Of a stretch of DNA of 64,000 nucleotides, positions 1 to 9,770 are shown in pieces. The stretch's first letter is position 1. Each line of letters starts with the position of its first letter. This DNA is from JAOUJD01 sp963726405 (GTDB taxonomy: Bacteria; Pseudomonadota; Gammaproteobacteria; Burkholderiales; Burkholderiaceae_F): contig CAVSCF010000001.1 of NCBI GenBank assembly GCA_963726405.1, positions 186,001-250,000 of the forward strand. The letters run 5' to 3'. The notes beneath the pieces are model-generated. The model ran no database searches. It was not told where the DNA came from and saw only the letters and a program-made list of their open reading frames with translations. The position numbers and the translations under genes were made by a program.

Positions 1-316
1 CCGGCAGCGCGAAGGCGTTGAGCATCGGGTCGCGCACGATGAAGAAGACGAAGTCGAGCGAGCTCGAAGGACTCACGGCGACGAGCCGATAGCCGAGGTT
101 GTTCAGGTACTCGGTGGACTCCGGGTCGGGGAGGTAAGCGGGGTCCCGCCGGACTTCGAGCATGATCTGCTCCCCGAGGCGGCGCTCCATCGCGGGCGGC
201 AGTTCCTCGCCAGCGGCATCGCCGAGCGAAGGCAGGTCGTTCGGCTGCGCGTGCGCCGGCGGCGCATTGAGCGCGAACGAGACGAGAGCGACAACGAGGA
301 GGCGGAATGCGGTCAA
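1..316 (-). CDS. M48-family periplasmic metalloprotease (BepA/YfgC-like), 3' end outside window
   Basis: Only the N-terminal ~105 residues are present; the gene runs off the left edge. From a TTG at 316 the product begins with a signal peptide (hydrophobic core LLVVALVSFAL, cleavage after AHA), followed by LPSLGDAAGEEL and an ERRLGEQIM segment. In BepA-type M48 proteases this segment precedes the HExxH catalytic domain, which lies outside the window. Family members act in the periplasm on outer-membrane protein assembly. The TTG start is chosen because it gives a clean signal peptide; no good ribosome site is visible. It is divergent from moaC, with about 160 bp between. Confidence 0.75.
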   Translation of the reverse strand, partial: MTAFRLLVVALVSFALNAPPAHAQPNDLPSLGDAAGEELPPAMERRLGEQIMLEVRRDPAYLPDPESTEYLNNLGYRLVAVSPSSSLDFVFFIVRDPMLNAFALP

Positions 317-477
317 GAGCGTTTCACAATAGCAGGCGTCGGCGTACGTCCGCGACGCGGAAAACGAGTACCGGATGGCCGAGGTGCATCGGGTTTGTAT
401 GATAGCCAGACGCGTCTTTCGTTCCGTCGTTCGTCGGTACCTTCGCCCTTCTTTGTGACGCCGATTCCAAGGATTCC

Positions 478-954
478 ATGAGCTCTCTGACCCACTTCGA
501 CGCCGCTGGCCAGGCGCACATGGTCGACGTCGGCGCCAAGCCCGTCACGCACCGGGTCGCCGTCGCCGCCGGCCGCATCACGATGCAGCCGGCCACGTTC
601 GACCTGGTGGCCGGCGGCACTGCCAGCAAGGGCGACGTCCTTGGGGTTGCCCGCATCGCCGCCATCCAGGGGGCCAAGCGGACCTCGGAACTCATTCCTC
701 TGTGCCACCCGCTCGCGATCACGAAGATCGCGGTCGACTTCACCCTGGACGCCGCGGCGCACGCCGTCGAGTGCCGCGCGCAGGTTGAAACGAGCGGTCA
801 GACGGGCGTCGAGATGGAGGCCCTGACCGCCGTGCAGGTCGGCCTGCTGACCGTCTACGACATGTGCAAGGCCGTCGACCGGGGCATGGAAATCGGCGGC
901 GTGCGACTGCTCGAAAAGCACGGCGGCAAGTCCGGCAGCTGGGTCGCGACCTGA
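478..954 (+). CDS. moaC: Cyclic pyranopterin monophosphate synthase MoaC
   Basis: Molybdenum cofactor biosynthesis, step 1: with MoaA it turns GTP into cyclic pyranopterin monophosphate. The 158-residue product has the normal family length. Family signatures are visible: [13 protein letters not shown] near residue 14-26, LCHPL (about residue 77) and [10 protein letters not shown] with YDMCKAVD near residues 108-132, which form the active-site pocket of the hexamer. The ATG follows AAGGA at a proper distance. No other moa genes are in the window. The next gene begins almost immediately downstream, so the two may be co-transcribed. Confidence 0.97.
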   Translation: MSSLTHFDAAGQAHMVDVGAKPVTHRVAVAAGRITMQPATFDLVAGGTASKGDVLGVARIAAIQGAKRTSELIPLCHPLAITKIAVDFTLDAAAHAVECRAQVETSGQTGVEMEALTAVQVGLLTVYDMCKAVDRGMEIGGVRLLEKHGGKSGSWVAT

Positions 955-991
955 AGTGCCGCCGGCGTCGGGTCCACTCGCGCAGCCGTCC

Positions 992-1927
992 ATGCGGTTC
1001 TTCACGTCCGAGCAGGTACACCAGTCCCTGAGCTTCGGCGCGCTCGCCGATGCGATCGCCGCCATGCTGCGTTCGGAACCGGTGGCGCCGCTGCGGCATG
1101 CCCACGCGCTGTCGGCGACGGACACCTTGCTGCTCATGCCGGCGTGGAGCGACGGCGAGGAGGGTGCGCTCGGCGTCAAGCTCGTCACCGTGATGCCGGG
1201 CAATCGCGAACGCAACCTCGCCACGGTGAACGCGATCTACGTACTGCTCGATCGTGCGAGCGGCGAAGCGCGCGCGGTCATCGACGGCGAAGCGCTCACC
1301 CTGTGCCGCACGGCGGCGGCGTCGCTCCTCGCGGCGCGGCACCTCGCGCGCGAAGATGCGGAGAACGTGCTCATCGTCGGCACCGGCCGCCTCGCGCCGT
1401 ACATGGCGCGCGCTCACTGTCACGAGCGGAGAGTGACGCGGCTGCGCGTGTGGGGCCGCAACGGGGTTGGCGCGCAGACGCTCGCGCAGATGCTGCGCGA
1501 CGAAGGGCTCCCCGCGCAGGCGGTGGACGATCTCGAAGAGGCCGTGCGCGAGGCGGACATCGTCAGTTGCGCGACGACGGCGACGGCACCGGTCGTGCAC
1601 GGTGCCTGGCTCTCGCCGGGTTGCCACCTGGATCTCGTCGGCGGCTTCCGGCGCAGCATGCGCGAGGCCGACGATGCGGCGGTGGCGCGCTCCCGGATCT
1701 ACGTCGATACCTATGCCGGCGCTCTGGCCGAGGCGGCGGACGTGGTCGAGCCTCTCGAGCGCGGCGTCATCGCGCGCAGCGACGTGCTGGGCGAACTGGC
1801 GGAACTCGTCCGCGGCGACGTCCCCGGTCGTGTATCCGCCGCCGACATCACGCTCTTCAAGTCGGTGGGAACCGCGATCGAGGACCTCGCCGCCGCGCAC
1901 CTGTTGCTGAAGAACTCGACTTGCTGA
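992..1927 (+). CDS. Ornithine cyclodeaminase / mu-crystallin family NAD(P)-dependent enzyme
   Basis: About 311 residues from the ATG at 992; a GTG at 956 would add 12 poorly conserved residues. The family includes ornithine cyclodeaminase, alanine dehydrogenase and delta1-pyrroline-2-carboxylate reductase. Visible features are the substrate-binding stretch GVKLVTVMPGN, EALTLCRTAAASLLAA, and a Rossmann nucleotide-binding motif VLIVGTGRLAPYMARAH near the middle. The substrate cannot be told from sequence; pyrroline-2-carboxylate reductase is a reasonable alternative to ornithine cyclodeaminase. It lies directly behind moaC and converges on recN. Confidence 0.85.
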   Translation: MRFFTSEQVHQSLSFGALADAIAAMLRSEPVAPLRHAHALSATDTLLLMPAWSDGEEGALGVKLVTVMPGNRERNLATVNAIYVLLDRASGEARAVIDGEALTLCRTAAASLLAARHLAREDAENVLIVGTGRLAPYMARAHCHERRVTRLRVWGRNGVGAQTLAQMLRDEGLPAQAVDDLEEAVREADIVSCATTATAPVVHGAWLSPGCHLDLVGGFRRSMREADDAAVARSRIYVDTYAGALAEAADVVEPLERGVIARSDVLGELAELVRGDVPGRVSAADITLFKSVGTAIEDLAAAHLLLKNSTC

Positions 1928-1961
1928 GAACGCGACTGACCAGGCCGAGCGGACGCGCGGC

Positions 1962-3614
1962 CTAGGACGCCAGCATCTCGCGCGCGTGCTTGCGCGTGGT
2001 TTCGGTAATCGCCTGTCCCCCGAGCATCCGCGCGAGTTCCTCAATGCGCGTCTTGCGGTCCAGTTGCTGCAGGCGGGAAACCGGGCGGCCCGTGGCGTCG
2101 CTTTCCTTGAGCACCACGAAGTGCTGGTCGCCGTGTGCAGCGACCTGCGGCAGGTGGGTGACGGCGAGCACCTGCCGGCTCTGCCCCAGGCGTTTCAGCA
2201 GTCGGCCGACCGTGTCCGCCACGGCGCCGCCGATGCCGGCGTCGACCTCATCGAAGATCAGCGTGGCCACCGGCGTCGCGCTCGCGGCGATGACGGAGAT
2301 TGCCAGGCTGATGCGGGCGAGTTCGCCGCCGGATGCGACCTTCGCGAGCGGCCGCGGCTGGACGCCCGCGTGGCCGGCGACCATGAATTCCGCGCGGTCG
2401 AGCCCGGCCGCTGTCGGCTCGCCTTCGGTCAGCGCGACTTCGAAGCGGCCGCCCTCCATGTTGAGGTCCTGCATCCCGCGCGTGACTTCCTTCCCCATGT
2501 CCCGGGCGGCCGCCGCGCGTTTCTTCGACAGCGCCTTCGCCAGCTTTTCGTAGCTGGCGCGCAGGGTGTTCTCCCGTGCCCGGATGGCGTCGAGGTCGCC
2601 CGCCGATGCCAGCGCCGCGAGCCGGGCCTGCGACGTGGCGAGCAGATCGGCGATCTGCTCCGGGGTCGTCTTGAATTTGCGGGCTGCGGCGTGCAACGCG
2701 GACAGCCGCGCGTCGACTTCAGCCAGCCGCGAGGCGTCGAGATCGGTCCTGTCGAGGTACCTGCGAAGCGCGGCGACTGCTTCGTCGAGCTGGATCTGCG
2801 CGGCATCGAGCAGTTCGAGCGGCGGCTGCAGCCGCTCGTCGTACGGGACGAGCTGAGTCAGCCTCGCGCTGACCATGCCGATCTGCGTGAGCGCGGAGCC
2901 GTCCGCCTCCGACAATGCCTCGACCGCCGTCTGCGCGCCCTCGAGCAGTCCCGCGGCGTGGGACAGACGCTTGTGTTCCGCCTGCACCGCATCCCATTCG
3001 CCCGGCTGCGGCGCCAGAGCTTCGAGTTCCTCGACGATCCAGCGCAGCCGGTCCTGTTCGGCAAGCGCGCTCGCGGCCATCGCCTCGGCCTCCTCGCGCG
3101 CGCGCTGCTCTCGCTTCCACTCGGTCCACGCCTTCGCCAGTTCACGCCGCTCGGGTCCGTTGCCGCCGTGCTCGTCGAGCAGGGCCAGCTGCGCCGCGCT
3201 CTTCAGCAGCGACTGGTGCGCGTGCTGACCGTGGACATCGAGCAGGAGCTCGCCGAGTTCCCGCAGCTGCGCCAGGGGCACCGGCGAACCGTTGACCCAC
3301 GACTTGCTGCGCCCGCCGGAGTCGATGGTCCGCCGGACGAGGACGCTCGATTCGTCGGAGCCGTCGACATCGTGATCCTGCAGCCAGGCGACGACGTCGG
3401 GCCCGGTGCCGAACTCGGCGCTGATCTCGGCGCGCGCCGACCCTTCCCGCACCACGTCGGCATCGGCGCGTTCGCCGAGGGCGAGCAGCAGGGCGTCGAT
3501 CAGGATCGACTTGCCGGCGCCGGTCTCCCCGGTCAGGACGGTGAAGCCGGGCGCGAAGTCGAGTTCGAGCGACTCGACGATGACGAAGTTGCGGATCGCG
3601 AGCGACAGCAGCAT
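1962..3614 (-). CDS. recN: DNA repair protein RecN
   Basis: SMC-like ATPase of recombinational double-strand-break repair, acting on DNA in the cytoplasm. The 550-residue product has Walker A GETGAGKS at residues 29-36, a long helical middle rich in Glu/Arg/Ala (about 150-370) as expected for the coiled coil, an ABC signature ASGGELARISLA, and a Walker B TLIFDEVDAGIGG near residue 455. Length and domain order are normal. It lies 21 bp downstream of nadK on the same strand, the usual betaproteobacterial arrangement. No LexA box was recognised upstream. Confidence 0.97.
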   Translation of the reverse strand: MLLSLAIRNFVIVESLELDFAPGFTVLTGETGAGKSILIDALLLALGERADADVVREGSARAEISAEFGTGPDVVAWLQDHDVDGSDESSVLVRRTIDSGGRSKSWVNGSPVPLAQLRELGELLLDVHGQHAHQSLLKSAAQLALLDEHGGNGPERRELAKAWTEWKREQRAREEAEAMAASALAEQDRLRWIVEELEALAPQPGEWDAVQAEHKRLSHAAGLLEGAQTAVEALSEADGSALTQIGMVSARLTQLVPYDERLQPPLELLDAAQIQLDEAVAALRRYLDRTDLDASRLAEVDARLSALHAAARKFKTTPEQIADLLATSQARLAALASAGDLDAIRARENTLRASYEKLAKALSKKRAAAARDMGKEVTRGMQDLNMEGGRFEVALTEGEPTAAGLDRAEFMVAGHAGVQPRPLAKVASGGELARISLAISVIAASATPVATLIFDEVDAGIGGAVADTVGRLLKRLGQSRQVLAVTHLPQVAAHGDQHFVVLKESDATGRPVSRLQQLDRKTRIEELARMLGGQAITETTRKHAREMLAS

Positions 3615-3635
3615 GGGGAAGACGGCAAGCGCGGA

Positions 3636-4523
3636 CTAGCTGCGCGAACTGCTCGGCATCACGCTCCAGTGCAGCTTCTGGCGCAAGGTCGCGAAGAAGT
3701 TGTAGCCCACCGGATGCAGGAGCGTCACGGCGTCGGCCCCGCGCTTGATCCGCACGACGTCGCCCGGCGACAGGTGCGAATACGTCTGCATGTCGAAATG
3801 CGCGCTGGCGTCGCGGACGTCGGTGATCTCGATCTCGACGACCACGTCGTCAGTGAGCACGATCGGGCGATTGGACAGCGTCTGCGGCGCCACCGGGACG
3901 AGCAGCAGGCCCGCCAGCGTCGGATAGAGGATCGGCCCGTTGGCGGACAGCGCGTATGCGGTCGAGCCGGTCGGCGTCGAGAGGATCACGCCGTCGGCGC
4001 GCTGGTTGTACATCGTCACGCCGTCGACCCGCACCGTGTACTCGACCATCCCGCCCGCCACGCCGCGCGAGATGACGACGTCGTTGAGCGCGACCGCGTG
4101 GTGCGCGACGCGGCCCTGGCGCCGCACCTCGGCATCGAGAAGCACGCGCCGGTCGGTCTCGTACGCACCGCGCAGCATGGGCACCAGCACTTCGGCCATC
4201 TGGTCCAGTGCGATGTCGGTCATGAAGCCCAGCCGGCCGTGGTTGATGCCGATGAGCGGCACGCGGTAGGGCGCGAGCTCGCGCGCGATGCCGAGCATGG
4301 TGCCGTCGCCGCCCAGCACGATGGCGACGTCCGCCTGCTTGCCGATCGCGTGCACCGTGTGGCCGGGATGGTCCTTCAAACCTACGTTTTCGGCAGTCGC
4401 CAGGTCGAACATCGGCTTGCCACCGGCGCTGGCGATCAACCGGGCGATCTCGAGCAGCGGCTCGCGGATTCCTTCCGCGCGCGGCTTGCCGAAGACGGCT
4501 ACGTGGGTGAACGCCTGGGTCAT
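3636..4523 (-). CDS. nadK: NAD kinase
   Basis: Phosphorylates NAD to NADP in the cytoplasm. The ATG at 4523 gives 295 residues, the usual size; an open frame extends upstream to 4631 but would overlap the divergent hrcA. The diagnostic GGDGT motif is at residues 71-75, followed by [15 protein letters not shown] and the NDVVISRG and [16 protein letters not shown] motifs that bind NAD. Divergent from hrcA with about 80 bp between the starts, and followed by recN. Confidence 0.97.
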   Translation of the reverse strand: MTQAFTHVAVFGKPRAEGIREPLLEIARLIASAGGKPMFDLATAENVGLKDHPGHTVHAIGKQADVAIVLGGDGTMLGIARELAPYRVPLIGINHGRLGFMTDIALDQMAEVLVPMLRGAYETDRRVLLDAEVRRQGRVAHHAVALNDVVISRGVAGGMVEYTVRVDGVTMYNQRADGVILSTPTGSTAYALSANGPILYPTLAGLLLVPVAPQTLSNRPIVLTDDVVVEIEITDVRDASAHFDMQTYSHLSPGDVVRIKRGADAVTLLHPVGYNFFATLRQKLHWSVMPSSSRS

Positions 4524-4603
4524 CGGTCGATTATGCAGGAACGACCTCGCAGGACTCGTGTCGTATCCGCGACATTGCTGCAGGGGCCCGCTCTTGCCCC
4601 ATA

Positions 4604-5629
4604 ATGCTCCGCATGCTCGACGATCGATCAAGACAGCTGCTCAAGACCCTGATCGAGCGTTACATCGCCGACGGCCAGCCGGTCGGGTCCCGGGCGCTGG
4701 CCCGGATTTCCGGCCTCGAGCTGTCCCCTGCCACCATCCGCAACGTGATGGCCGATCTGGAGGACATGGGCTTCGTGTCGAGCCCGCACACCTCCGCCGG
4801 CCGGGTGCCCACACCGCGCGGCTATCGCCTGTTCGTCGACAGCCTGGTCACCGTGCAGCCGCTGGAGCAGCAGCAGACCGAGCTCATGCACGGGCAGTTG
4901 CAGGTGGCCGACCCCGGCCGCGCCATCCAGAACGCGGCGCAGCTGCTGTCGCGCCTCTCGCAGTTCGCAGGGGTCGTGCTGACGCCGCGCCGTGCCTCGA
5001 CCTTCCGCCAGGTGGAATTCGTGCGGCTGTCCGACAAGCGCGTCCTGCTGATCATCGTCACGCCGGAAGGTGACGTCCAGAACCGGGTATTGGCCACGGA
5101 AACGCCGTACTCGCCGTCGCAACTCGTCGAGGCGGCGAACATCCTGAACGAGCAGTTCGCGGGCCGATCGTTCAGCGAAGTGCGCTCGCGTCTGCACGGC
5201 GACCTCTCGCGGCTGCGCGAGGACATCTCGCGCCTGATGGAAGCCGCTCTGCAGGCGGGCCGCGAGGCCGCCGAGGAATCGGAACCGGTCGTGATTTCCG
5301 GCGAACGGAACCTGTTCGGCGTTTCCGATCTGGCGACCGACAGGGAGAAGCTGCGGCGGATGTTCGACCTGTTCGATCACCGCAGCCGGCTGATGCAGCT
5401 CCTCGACACGGCGATCAACGCCGACGGCGTGCAGATCTACATCGGCGGCGAGTCGCAACTCGTGCCCGTCGACGACATGAGCATGGTCGTTGCCCCGTAC
5501 ACGGTGGACGGAAAGGTGATCGGCACGCTGGGCGTCATCGGCCCGACGCGCATGGCCTATGAGCGCGTGATCCCGATCGTCGACATCACGGCGAAGCTGT
5601 TGTCGAACGTGCTGTCGCAGAGCCAGTAG
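4604..5629 (+). CDS. hrcA: Heat-inducible transcription repressor HrcA
   Basis: Repressor of class I heat-shock genes, acting at CIRCE operators together with GroEL. The 341-residue product has an N-terminal winged-helix domain ([35 protein letters not shown] at about residues 28-70) and a GAF-like C-terminal domain. Translation may instead start at the ATG at 4613 (MLDDRS). No CIRCE inverted repeat was found near grpE, dnaK, hsp20 or hrcA itself, so its targets (probably groESL) are outside the window. Confidence 0.97.
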   Translation: MLRMLDDRSRQLLKTLIERYIADGQPVGSRALARISGLELSPATIRNVMADLEDMGFVSSPHTSAGRVPTPRGYRLFVDSLVTVQPLEQQQTELMHGQLQVADPGRAIQNAAQLLSRLSQFAGVVLTPRRASTFRQVEFVRLSDKRVLLIIVTPEGDVQNRVLATETPYSPSQLVEAANILNEQFAGRSFSEVRSRLHGDLSRLREDISRLMEAALQAGREAAEESEPVVISGERNLFGVSDLATDREKLRRMFDLFDHRSRLMQLLDTAINADGVQIYIGGESQLVPVDDMSMVVAPYTVDGKVIGTLGVIGPTRMAYERVIPIVDITAKLLSNVLSQSQ

Positions 5630-5640
5630 CAAGGCGGCGA

Positions 5641-5669
5641 AAGAAAACGGCCGGGCATGCCCGGCCGTG
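5641..5669 (-). terminator. Rho-independent terminator of the DUF5666 gene
   Basis: Positions 5648-5669 form a perfect 22-base GC-rich inverted repeat. On the minus strand it is followed by the T-rich tract TTTTCTTT (5648-5641). It lies 21 bp beyond the stop codon of the minus-strand gene ending at 5690 and 12 bp beyond the stop of hrcA, so it ends the minus-strand transcript; read on the plus strand there is no T-tract. Confidence 0.85.
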
Positions 5670-5689
5670 GTCGACTGCGAAACGCGCGC

Positions 5690-7525
5690 CTACCTGACGT
5701 GGATCCGGGTCGCGTTCAGCACGCCGCTGCTTATGGTGCCCTCGACCTCGATGTCGACGCCGTTCACGACATCGGCCAGTGTCTTGCTGGCGGGCAGCAC
5801 CAGCGGATTGCCCGCCACGCTCACCCGCTGCGAGCCGACCATGAAGGACGTCGCGTTCGCGGGCGTGCGACCGCTGACCCGGCCCCGCACGCTCGATCCG
5901 ACTTGCCCCGGCGACCGGATCTCGATCGACACCGCCGTGACCGTGCTGCCCAGGCGCGTTGCGACGACCTGCACCGCGACTCCGTTGCGCAGGCTAGCGC
6001 TTGTGGTCGCCACGCCGTCCAGCGCGTAGGTCGTGGCCGGCGTGAGCTGCACGTTCTGCCCGTTGACGACGACCGACGTCGGCTGCACGTTGCCGGCGGT
6101 GCCCTCGAGATCGATGCGGGTCGGACTGGCCGGGTTGTCCATGAACTCGACTTCGACGGCCACGAACTGCGCACCCTCGAGACCTCCGGTGATCCTGACC
6201 TGGCGTCCCGCAGACACGTCGGCCGAGGTGCCATTGCGGTAACCCGTCGTCGCCGTCGTCTTCACTTCGTTGCCCAGCGCCTCCAGGCGGAAGGTACGGC
6301 TGCCGTCCGCGGCGGTCGCACTGACCGGGCCGACGATCCTGCCTGAAACGACGTTCTGGGTGTCCGCGGCGACGGGAAGGAACTCGACCGTCGTCAACTG
6401 GACGCTGCCGCCGGTAAGCAGGCCCGTGGCCTTCACCACGGAGCCGGTCCCGAGATTCGAAGCGCTGCCGTCCTGATACGTCGTCTGCGGTGTCGCGCGC
6501 ACGAGGGTATTGCGAATGCGGAACGGAGCGTCGGCAGCCACGAAGTCGGTGATCGGGCCGGTCAGTTGAACCGTGGCCTGAGCGGCCTGCAATATCTCGA
6601 CACTCGTTGCGTTCAGAACGGTGCCGCTGAAGGTTCCGCGGACGCGGACCTGAAGGCCGTTTCGAAGGTCGCCGACTGTCCCGCCCGTGATCGGGTTCAC
6701 CTGACCGGCGTTGACCGTCACGCCGCTGACCCGGAAGCTGGCGAGTCCCTGGAAGGCACCGATCACGCCGTCAAGTGTCACCGCTGCATTGGTCGCGATG
6801 GTCGGAGCACCCACCCGGACCACCTTGGCCGACAACACACCGCCGGTGTACGGGACGTCGGTCCACGCCACCACGCGCTGTCCGTTCGCGATGGTGGCGC
6901 CCGCCGGCACCAGGGTCGCGGAGGAGGCGTCGACGCTCAGGTTTCCGATGCTGAAACTGCGGCCGTTGCTGTTCGAGGCCGTGCCTGCGACACGGACGAG
7001 CGCGAGCCCGGCGGGTCTCAGTTCGACGCGCGTGGCAAGGATCTCGCCGTCGCCCGTGCGGTCTCCGTGCACTTCGACGATGGTGCCGATGCTCAGGTCG
7101 GCGAGCGATTCGAAGCCCTCGAACACGGTCGGCCTGGCCGTATCCGCGTTGACCCGCACCACCTGCCCGAGGGCGACGAAGCCCGACGTGCTCAGCGAAC
7201 TCACCGGCCCGACGAGTTCGGCCGAGACCAGCGCTTTCGAGATGACGAGGTTACGGTGCTGCAATTCGACGTGCATCCCCAGCCGGATCGCGGCCACGGT
7301 GGCAGCACGTGCGCTGTCCGGACGCTCGTCGAGAAACACTTCAGCCGAACTCTCGTCGTAGCGCTCGCCGTTGACGATGACGCTGCCGAAACCAGTGACC
7401 GGGCCGACGCCCACCGACAGTGGCGCGCCGCTGCCACCGCTGCCGACCCCGGCCTGCATTCCGCCCCCGCAACCGGCGAGAGCGATGGCGATGACTGCTG
7501 CGAAGAAGCGGGCAAGGGCGTTCAT
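5690..7525 (-). CDS. DUF5666 repeat lipoprotein
   Basis: 611 residues. It begins with a lipoprotein signal peptide (hydrophobic stretch, then LAGC with Cys19), so it is probably membrane-anchored outside the cytoplasm. The rest is a chain of about eight beta-rich repeats of 60-75 residues, each opening with a pattern like VxGxVxxxxGxxFxVxGxxV and carrying xVxVRGxxxGxxLxAxxVE, which is the DUF5666 fold. No enzymatic motif is visible; function unknown. Its ATG overlaps the stop of the DUF6502 gene by 4 bases (ATGA), so the two are translationally coupled. Confidence 0.85.
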   Translation of the reverse strand: MNALARFFAAVIAIALAGCGGGMQAGVGSGGSGAPLSVGVGPVTGFGSVIVNGERYDESSAEVFLDERPDSARAATVAAIRLGMHVELQHRNLVISKALVSAELVGPVSSLSTSGFVALGQVVRVNADTARPTVFEGFESLADLSIGTIVEVHGDRTGDGEILATRVELRPAGLALVRVAGTASNSNGRSFSIGNLSVDASSATLVPAGATIANGQRVVAWTDVPYTGGVLSAKVVRVGAPTIATNAAVTLDGVIGAFQGLASFRVSGVTVNAGQVNPITGGTVGDLRNGLQVRVRGTFSGTVLNATSVEILQAAQATVQLTGPITDFVAADAPFRIRNTLVRATPQTTYQDGSASNLGTGSVVKATGLLTGGSVQLTTVEFLPVAADTQNVVSGRIVGPVSATAADGSRTFRLEALGNEVKTTATTGYRNGTSADVSAGRQVRITGGLEGAQFVAVEVEFMDNPASPTRIDLEGTAGNVQPTSVVVNGQNVQLTPATTYALDGVATTSASLRNGVAVQVVATRLGSTVTAVSIEIRSPGQVGSSVRGRVSGRTPANATSFMVGSQRVSVAGNPLVLPASKTLADVVNGVDIEVEGTISSGVLNATRIHVR

Positions 7526-8466
7526 GGCGTGTCCTTCCCATCAACGACCGGCAGGTCGCCATTGCGATTCAGCGGCGAGTCGGGCTCCGAAAAGAAATAG
7601 ACGCCGAAGCGCATGCGCATCGCCTGCTCGCCGCCGGCCCGCTGATCGTTCTCGATCCGGTCCGTGGCAAGTGCGTAGATGCGACGCAGGGCAGACTCCC
7701 AGATCCTCCGTGACAGCTCCTGCAGCTCCCGCACCGACTCCTGGCTCAAACCGTCGGCGAACACGCTCTGTTCCAGGAACGGCGAGCGGTGCCCGGCGTT
7801 GATTGCTTTCATGTTGCTCTCGACGGCGCCCAGATGGTCGTACACGTTGCGGCTTACGTAGGACAGCGTTTCCGCGAATCCGGCATCGGGCACGAATCGT
7901 TCAGCCCGCAGGCGAACGAACTCCCCCGAGGCTTCCGCAATGCCGAGACGGGTCATCTCGTCCAGGATCGCCCGGCTGTGGAAGTCGCGCGAAACGGACT
8001 GTGCGAGCGACTCGAACGATGGTTCGCCGTCAGCCCGGCTGCGCAACGGCAGCATCTTCGGCAGGCCATCGGCGGCCAGGTAGACCGGATCGCTCACCCA
8101 GCGCGTGAAGACTTCGTCGGCCACCGACAGTGCGCGGTCCGCGGGTTTGGTGCCCAGTTGCCCATCCGCCGTCAACGCGCGAACGTCCTTGCGGTGCACG
8201 CCGGAGAGCAGGCTGATTGCCGAATCGCTCACCCGCTTGCCGGACGTGGTGAGTTCCGAGTGCGCTGCGCGGAGGAACGAAACCTTGAGCGCGGCCATGA
8301 ACTGGGGATACGTCACCCCCTGGGAAACGAGCAGTCGGATCAACGGGGCGAGCATCGCCAGGCTCTCCTCGAGGAGGACATTGGCGCGTGTGGCCCCGCC
8401 TTGTCCTTCGGGAGGCGTGTCGCGCGGATCCTGGCCGTCGAGTCGTTTACCTGCCAATCGGGTCAC
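7522..8466 (-). CDS. DUF6502 family protein
   Basis: About 314 residues from the GTG at 8466. The frame is open upstream to 8697 but that part is Arg/Pro-rich and looks non-coding, and the start is uncertain. The conserved N-terminal block (LAPLIRLLVSQGVTYPQFMAALKVSFLRAA) and a following helix-turn-helix-like stretch (VSDSAISLLSGVHRKDVRAL) match the DUF6502 domain. The central segment resembles a winged helix, so a DNA-binding role is plausible but unproven. It is coupled to the DUF5666 lipoprotein gene by a 4-base overlap and is divergent from hemH. Confidence 0.75.
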   Translation of the reverse strand: MTRLAGKRLDGQDPRDTPPEGQGGATRANVLLEESLAMLAPLIRLLVSQGVTYPQFMAALKVSFLRAAHSELTTSGKRVSDSAISLLSGVHRKDVRALTADGQLGTKPADRALSVADEVFTRWVSDPVYLAADGLPKMLPLRSRADGEPSFESLAQSVSRDFHSRAILDEMTRLGIAEASGEFVRLRAERFVPDAGFAETLSYVSRNVYDHLGAVESNMKAINAGHRSPFLEQSVFADGLSQESVRELQELSRRIWESALRRIYALATDRIENDQRAGGEQAMRMRFGVYFFSEPDSPLNRNGDLPVVDGKDTP

Positions 8467-8657
8467 CGGGCTTCTCAGAAACCGTGGGATTATTTCCCTC
8501 GGTGGGGTACCCGATGTTAGGGGCCGGAGGCCGGAGGAGGTACCGTACCACGCTAGTCCATCTGGATGAGGGAGGCCGCCCGTCCGTCGCCTCTTCTTAC
8601 AATGCCGCGTGGGACCGCCTCGTATCCCCGCCAATCGCCGCAAACGTCCCGCAAACC

Positions 8658-9770
8658 ATGCCCTTCGCCAAAGAACCGTCCTATACCCATGGGACACCGC
8701 CCCGGACAGCCGTCCTGCTGGTGAACCTGGGCACGCCGGAGGCGCCGCAGGCAGGGGCCGTGCGGCGCTACTTGAAGGAGTTCCTTTGGGACCCTCGCGT
8801 GGTCGAGATACCGCGGTTCGTCTGGTGGCCGATCCTCAACGGGATCATCCTCACCCTGCGGCCCCGGAAGTCCGCCGCAAAGTACGCCGCTATCTGGACC
8901 GAGCGCGGTTCGCCGCTGATGGTGCACTCCAGGGAGCAGGCGACGCTGCTGCGCGGCTACCTCGGGGAACAAGGGATCGAAGCTGACGTCGCGCTGGCCA
9001 TGCGCTACGGGGAACCGTCCGTCGCTTCCGTCCTGGCGGAACTCCGTCGTCAGAACACCGAGCGGGTGCTGCTCATCCCGATGTACCCGCAGTACTCGGC
9101 CACCACCACGGCCTCGGTGCTCGACGCCGTCTTTGCCGAGTTCGGCCGGATGCGCAACGTGCCCGAGGTGCGCTGGGTAAAGCACTTCCACGACGATCCC
9201 GGCTACATCGACGCGCTGAAGCAGTCCGTGCTGGCCCACTGGAAAACCCACGGCCGCGTGCAGGATGCGGGCGGCAAGCTGGTCATGAGTTTCCACGGAG
9301 TGCCGAAGCGCACGCTGCTGCTTGGCGATCCGTATCACTGCGAGTGCCAGAAGACGGGCCGGCTGCTGGCGGAAGCGCTCGGCCTGGGCAAGGATGACTA
9401 CGTCGTCACCTTCCAGTCCCGCTTCGGCAAGGCCGAATGGCTCCAGCCCTACACGGCACCGACGCTGCACGAGCTTGGCAAGCGCGGCGTGCAACGGGTC
9501 GACATCATGTGCCCGGGCTTCCCCGCGGACTGCCTGGAAACGCTCGAGGAGATCGCCATGGAAGGCCGGCAGGAGTTCCTCACGGCGGGGGGGCGGGAAT
9601 ATCGGTACATCCCGTGCCTGAATGGCTCGTCGGCGTTCATCACCGCACTCGCCCGGCTCGCGCAGAGGCACATGCAGGGCTGGGACGTTGCACGCGGCCA
9701 CGCCGAGGAACGGGCGGCCGAAGCCGCTCGCAGTCGCGCGCAGGCGCTGGCCGGCGGAGCGCCCGACTAG
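8658..9770 (+). CDS. hemH: Ferrochelatase
   Basis: Inserts Fe2+ into protoporphyrin IX, the last step of protoheme synthesis, at the inner face of the membrane. 370 residues from the ATG at 8658; the open frame extends 90 codons upstream but without homology. Features: VNLGTPEAP (residues 22-30), PQYSATTTAS, the metal-binding His213 in SFHGVPKRT, and the CPGFPADCLETLEEI block with the conserved Glu. Its stop overlaps the stop of the convergent gene at the sequence CTAG. Heme demand fits the many cytochromes in the window. Confidence 0.96.
   Translation: MPFAKEPSYTHGTPPRTAVLLVNLGTPEAPQAGAVRRYLKEFLWDPRVVEIPRFVWWPILNGIILTLRPRKSAAKYAAIWTERGSPLMVHSREQATLLRGYLGEQGIEADVALAMRYGEPSVASVLAELRRQNTERVLLIPMYPQYSATTTASVLDAVFAEFGRMRNVPEVRWVKHFHDDPGYIDALKQSVLAHWKTHGRVQDAGGKLVMSFHGVPKRTLLLGDPYHCECQKTGRLLAEALGLGKDDYVVTFQSRFGKAEWLQPYTAPTLHELGKRGVQRVDIMCPGFPADCLETLEEIAMEGRQEFLTAGGREYRYIPCLNGSSAFITALARLAQRHMQGWDVARGHAEERAAEAARSRAQALAGGAPD

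Noticed and set aside
313..1224. Minus-strand open frames over moaC
   Set aside because: MoaC on the plus strand is unambiguous; the minus frame has no family motif.
1986..4604. Open frame of 872 codons on + strand over recN and nadK
   Set aside because: It lies antisense to recN and nadK, whose products carry clear family motifs, and its own translation is Arg/Val/Asp-rich with no domain; long antisense frames are common in GC-rich DNA.
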